A stretch of DNA of 64,000 bases. Origin: Hyphomicrobiales bacterium. GTDB lineage: Bacteria; Pseudomonadota; Alphaproteobacteria; Rhizobiales; Rhizobiaceae. Shown piece after piece: positions 62,109-64,000 of the stretch; position 1 is the first letter of the stretch, and each line of letters begins with the position of its first letter. The stretch spans positions 186,001 through 250,000 of the forward strand of contig UBJR01000007.1 in the NCBI GenBank assembly GCA_900465675.1. Direction: 5' to 3'. A program made the position numbers and the translations under genes. The notes beneath the pieces were generated by a model that was not told where the DNA came from, did not search any database, and worked only from the letters and a program-made list of their open reading frames with translations.

Positions 62109-62956
62109 TCGTGAACTCCAAGAAGTTCGCCGAGCGCATCACCCAGCATGCTGAAACCAAAGGCGAGGCAGACGATCGAAAGTCCGGGGAAGAGCGTGAT
62201 CCACCATGCCGTGGTGATGAAGCTCTGTCCCTCGGCGACCATGACGCCCCATTCCGCGAGGGGCGGCTGTACGCCGAGGCCGAGATAGCTGACCGCCGCA
62301 CCGCTGAGCAGTACCAGCGTGGCATCCGACATCGAGAAAACGATCGAACCCGTAATGGCGTTCGGCAGCAGGTGACGGAACATGATCCTGAAACGGCTGA
62401 AGCCGAGGCTGACGGCGGCAACCGAATAGTCGGAGCTCTTCAGTACCAGCATCTGCGCCCGGATCAGGCGGGCATAGGAAACCCAGCCCACCAGCGCCAT
62501 GGCGATATAGAAGCTGCTGAGCCCCGGCCCGAGGATGGCAATAATCGACAGCATCAGCACCAGGAACGGGAAGGCGAGGATGATATCGACGATGCGCATG
62601 AAGATGGCATCGACGATACCACCGAAGAAGCCGGCGATGGTGCCGACCATCGTCCCGATCAGGAACGGAAAAAGCACGCCGATGACGGCGATCTGCAGAT
62701 CGATGCGGGTACCCCAGATGACGCGCGAGAGGATGTCGCGGCCGAAATTGTCCGTGCCGAACAGATGCGCCAGTGACGGCGACTGCAGCCGCGCATCGGC
62801 ATTCTGCAGGATCGGGTCATAGGGCGCGATGATGGGTGCACCGATTGCCAGCAGCAGAAAGAACAGCAGAACGCCGGCGCCGATCACAAGCGTCAGGCGG
62901 CGGCCGAAGAAGCGGCGCCAGGCGATCGGTTGCGGAGAGAGCGTGCCGATGCTCAT
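62105..62956 (-). CDS. Peptide-type ABC permease (DppC-like)
   Basis: A 283-residue permease with six membrane segments: N-terminal anchor (LTLVIGAGVLLFFLLLAIGA), the family segment HLFGTDNFGRDILSRVIWGTR, and the coupling loop AAVSLGFSRFRIMFRHLLPN. Overlaps its neighbours by 4 bases on both sides (ATGA), as in a tightly coupled operon. Confidence 0.9.
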   Translation of the reverse strand: MSIGTLSPQPIAWRRFFGRRLTLVIGAGVLLFFLLLAIGAPIIAPYDPILQNADARLQSPSLAHLFGTDNFGRDILSRVIWGTRIDLQIAVIGVLFPFLIGTMVGTIAGFFGGIVDAIFMRIVDIILAFPFLVLMLSIIAILGPGLSSFYIAMALVGWVSYARLIRAQMLVLKSSDYSVAAVSLGFSRFRIMFRHLLPNAITGSIVFSMSDATLVLLSGAAVSYLGLGVQPPLAEWGVMVAEGQSFITTAWWITLFPGLSIVCLAFGFSMLGDALGELLGVHE

Positions 62957-63891
62957 AGCTTCACCCGCGGATCAACGGCGACGGTGACGATGTCGGCCAG
63001 GAAATTGACGAGGACGGTGGCACAGGCAAAGGTCATGGCCACGCCCTGGACGACCATGTAGTCGCGCGAGAAGATGGCGCGGACCAGGAGCTGGCCCATG
63101 CCGGGCAGCGCAAAGACGCTTTCCACCACTACGGTACCGCCGATCAGCCAGCCGATATTGACGGCGAGGAGATTGATGGTCGGCACCAGCGAATTGGGCA
63201 GCACATGGCGCCAGAAGACGATGCTTTCAGGCATGCCGCGGGCACGCGCCGCGGTCGCGACGTCGGACTTCAGGGATTCGATCATCGCCGAGCGCAGGCT
63301 GCGGGTCAGCACCGTCGACAGCGACAAGGCCACAGTCAATGCCGGTAGAATCAAATGCGAAAGCTTGTCGCCGAGCGTGGCTCCGTAGCCCGAAACCGGC
63401 AGTACGCCGAGTTCGACGCTGAAGAGAATGATCAGCATCAGGCCGAGCCAGAAGGGCGGAAAGCCGATCCCGAAGGTGGAGATGACGCGCACCGCATGAT
63501 CGGGCGCACCGCCGGCATTGCGGGCGGCGATCGCGGACATCGGCACAGCGATCAGGATCGACAAGATGACGCTGGTCAGCACCAGCGCTATCGTCGGCTC
63601 GATGCGGGTGGCGATCAGCGGCAGGACGTCGATCTTGTAGAGGATAGACCTGCCCATCTCGCCATTGGCGAGGTTCTTCAGGAAGTAGAAATATTGCAGC
63701 CACATCGGCTGATCGAGGCCGTATTGGGCGCGGATATTGGCAAGGGCGGTCGGTGTGGCGCGGGTGCCGAGAATATTGCGGGCCGGGTCTCCGGGGATCA
63801 GGCGCACGAGAATGAAAGTGATAATGCTAATGCCGAAAATAACAGGCAGAAACTGAAATGGACGGGTCAATATGAATTTATAACGATGCAT
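62953..63891 (-). CDS. Peptide-type ABC permease (DppB-like)
   Basis: A 312-residue permease, first gene of the leftward operon dppB, dppC, fused dppD-dppF, binding protein, amidase. Typical features: the N-terminal segment FLPVIFGISIITFILVRLIPGDPA, the LDQPMWLQYFYFLKNLANGE loop, and the coupling loop ATAARARGMPESIVFWRHVLPN. The promoter must lie in the roughly 50 bases upstream or be read through from the gene at the right edge. Confidence 0.9.
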   Translation of the reverse strand: MHRYKFILTRPFQFLPVIFGISIITFILVRLIPGDPARNILGTRATPTALANIRAQYGLDQPMWLQYFYFLKNLANGEMGRSILYKIDVLPLIATRIEPTIALVLTSVILSILIAVPMSAIAARNAGGAPDHAVRVISTFGIGFPPFWLGLMLIILFSVELGVLPVSGYGATLGDKLSHLILPALTVALSLSTVLTRSLRSAMIESLKSDVATAARARGMPESIVFWRHVLPNSLVPTINLLAVNIGWLIGGTVVVESVFALPGMGQLLVRAIFSRDYMVVQGVAMTFACATVLVNFLADIVTVAVDPRVKL

Positions 63892-63942
63892 GGCGGCGTT
63901 GGCCCCCCTGTCTTGGCCGGGCTTCGATCTCCCTACACTGCA

Positions 63943-64000
63943 TCAGCTTGCCCCATGCCGCGACAGGAAATCGGTGAGCGCTGGATAATAATCCTGCGGG
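63943..64000 (-). CDS. Possible 3' end of a gene entering from the right edge
   Basis: On the minus strand a frame open from the window edge reads PQDYYPALTDFLSRHGAS and stops at TGA (63945-63943). The composition looks like a protein C-terminus, and the spacing of 51 bases to the DppB-like start would make it the preceding gene of the same operon. Too short to identify. Confidence 0.4.
   Translation of the reverse strand, partial: PQDYYPALTDFLSRHGAS

Noticed and set aside
1..64000. CRISPR arrays, tRNA or rRNA genes, repABC or oriV
   Set aside because: No regularly spaced repeats, cloverleaf or rRNA-like sequence, and no replication or partition genes were noticed; a tRNA scan could still find something I missed.

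Overview
The window reads as an accessory replicon (megaplasmid or chromid) of an alphaproteobacterium of the Rhizobium/Agrobacterium/Ensifer type. The signs are: five ABC uptake systems plus a stray permease end, most with their own catabolic enzymes and regulator; a block of small rhizobial stress proteins (DUF72, DUF3072, DUF3175, DUF2934) with an EcfG/RpoE2-type promoter; toxin-antitoxin-like genes; broken insertion sequences; and many remnants of genes that are whole elsewhere. No rRNA, tRNA, CRISPR array or replication origin was seen. The taxonomic call is inference from gene content, not from a marker gene.

Layout. 0-12 kb: the 3' end of a LivM-like permease, a GlxA-type regulator, then an Lrp-type regulator followed by a complete pyruvate dehydrogenase set of the homodimeric-E1 type (aceE, aceF, and an lpd carrying its own lipoyl domain), a solitary acetolactate synthase large subunit and a creatininase-family hydrolase. 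12-27 kb: a MarR regulator with a palindromic operator, a cytoplasmic AmiC-like ligand sensor, a COG0523 GTPase overlapping an N-acyl-D-amino-acid (D-glutamate) deacylase, and divergently an aldehyde dehydrogenase, a GMC oxidoreductase with its small subunit, a five-gene urea/amide/branched-chain type ABC transporter and a D-amino-acid-dehydrogenase-like flavoprotein. This looks like one uptake and degradation island for an N-acylated or amide compound. 27-33 kb: an amino-acid-type binding protein, a fused permease-ATPase, a three-part fusion (molybdopterin oxidoreductase, flavin reductase, ferredoxin) and a GntR regulator.

33-43 kb is a mixed region: remnants of rutE and a RutF-like flavin reductase, a shortened GntR regulator, a MNT-HEPN protein, an AbiE toxin-antitoxin pair whose toxin is frameshifted, remnants of dnaE2 and scpB, the stress-protein block, a quinone oxidoreductase with a DUF2934 tail, a plasmid-stabilisation gene stopped at codon 3 and an SDR fragment. 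43.3-51.7 kb is a visibly GC-richer, intact module: an aldo/keto reductase-RidA fusion, LivMHFG, and divergently a GntR regulator, a TIGR04076 protein, a second aldo/keto reductase and the binding protein. 51.7-57.4 kb is a decay zone with a DUF993 remnant, small ORFs, hairpins, a frameshifted IS110 and an IS6-family remnant lying against a ligD fragment. 57.4-64 kb holds a peptide-type ABC operon (dppB, dppC, fused dppD-dppF, binding protein) ending in an amidase.

Functionally most of the window takes up small nitrogenous molecules and breaks them open (deacylase, amidase, creatininase, amine or imine chemistry), feeding carbon toward pyruvate and acetyl-CoA. The most unusual elements are the AKR-RidA transporter module, the three-domain molybdoenzyme fusion with its fused transporter, and the unusual pyruvate dehydrogenase cluster.
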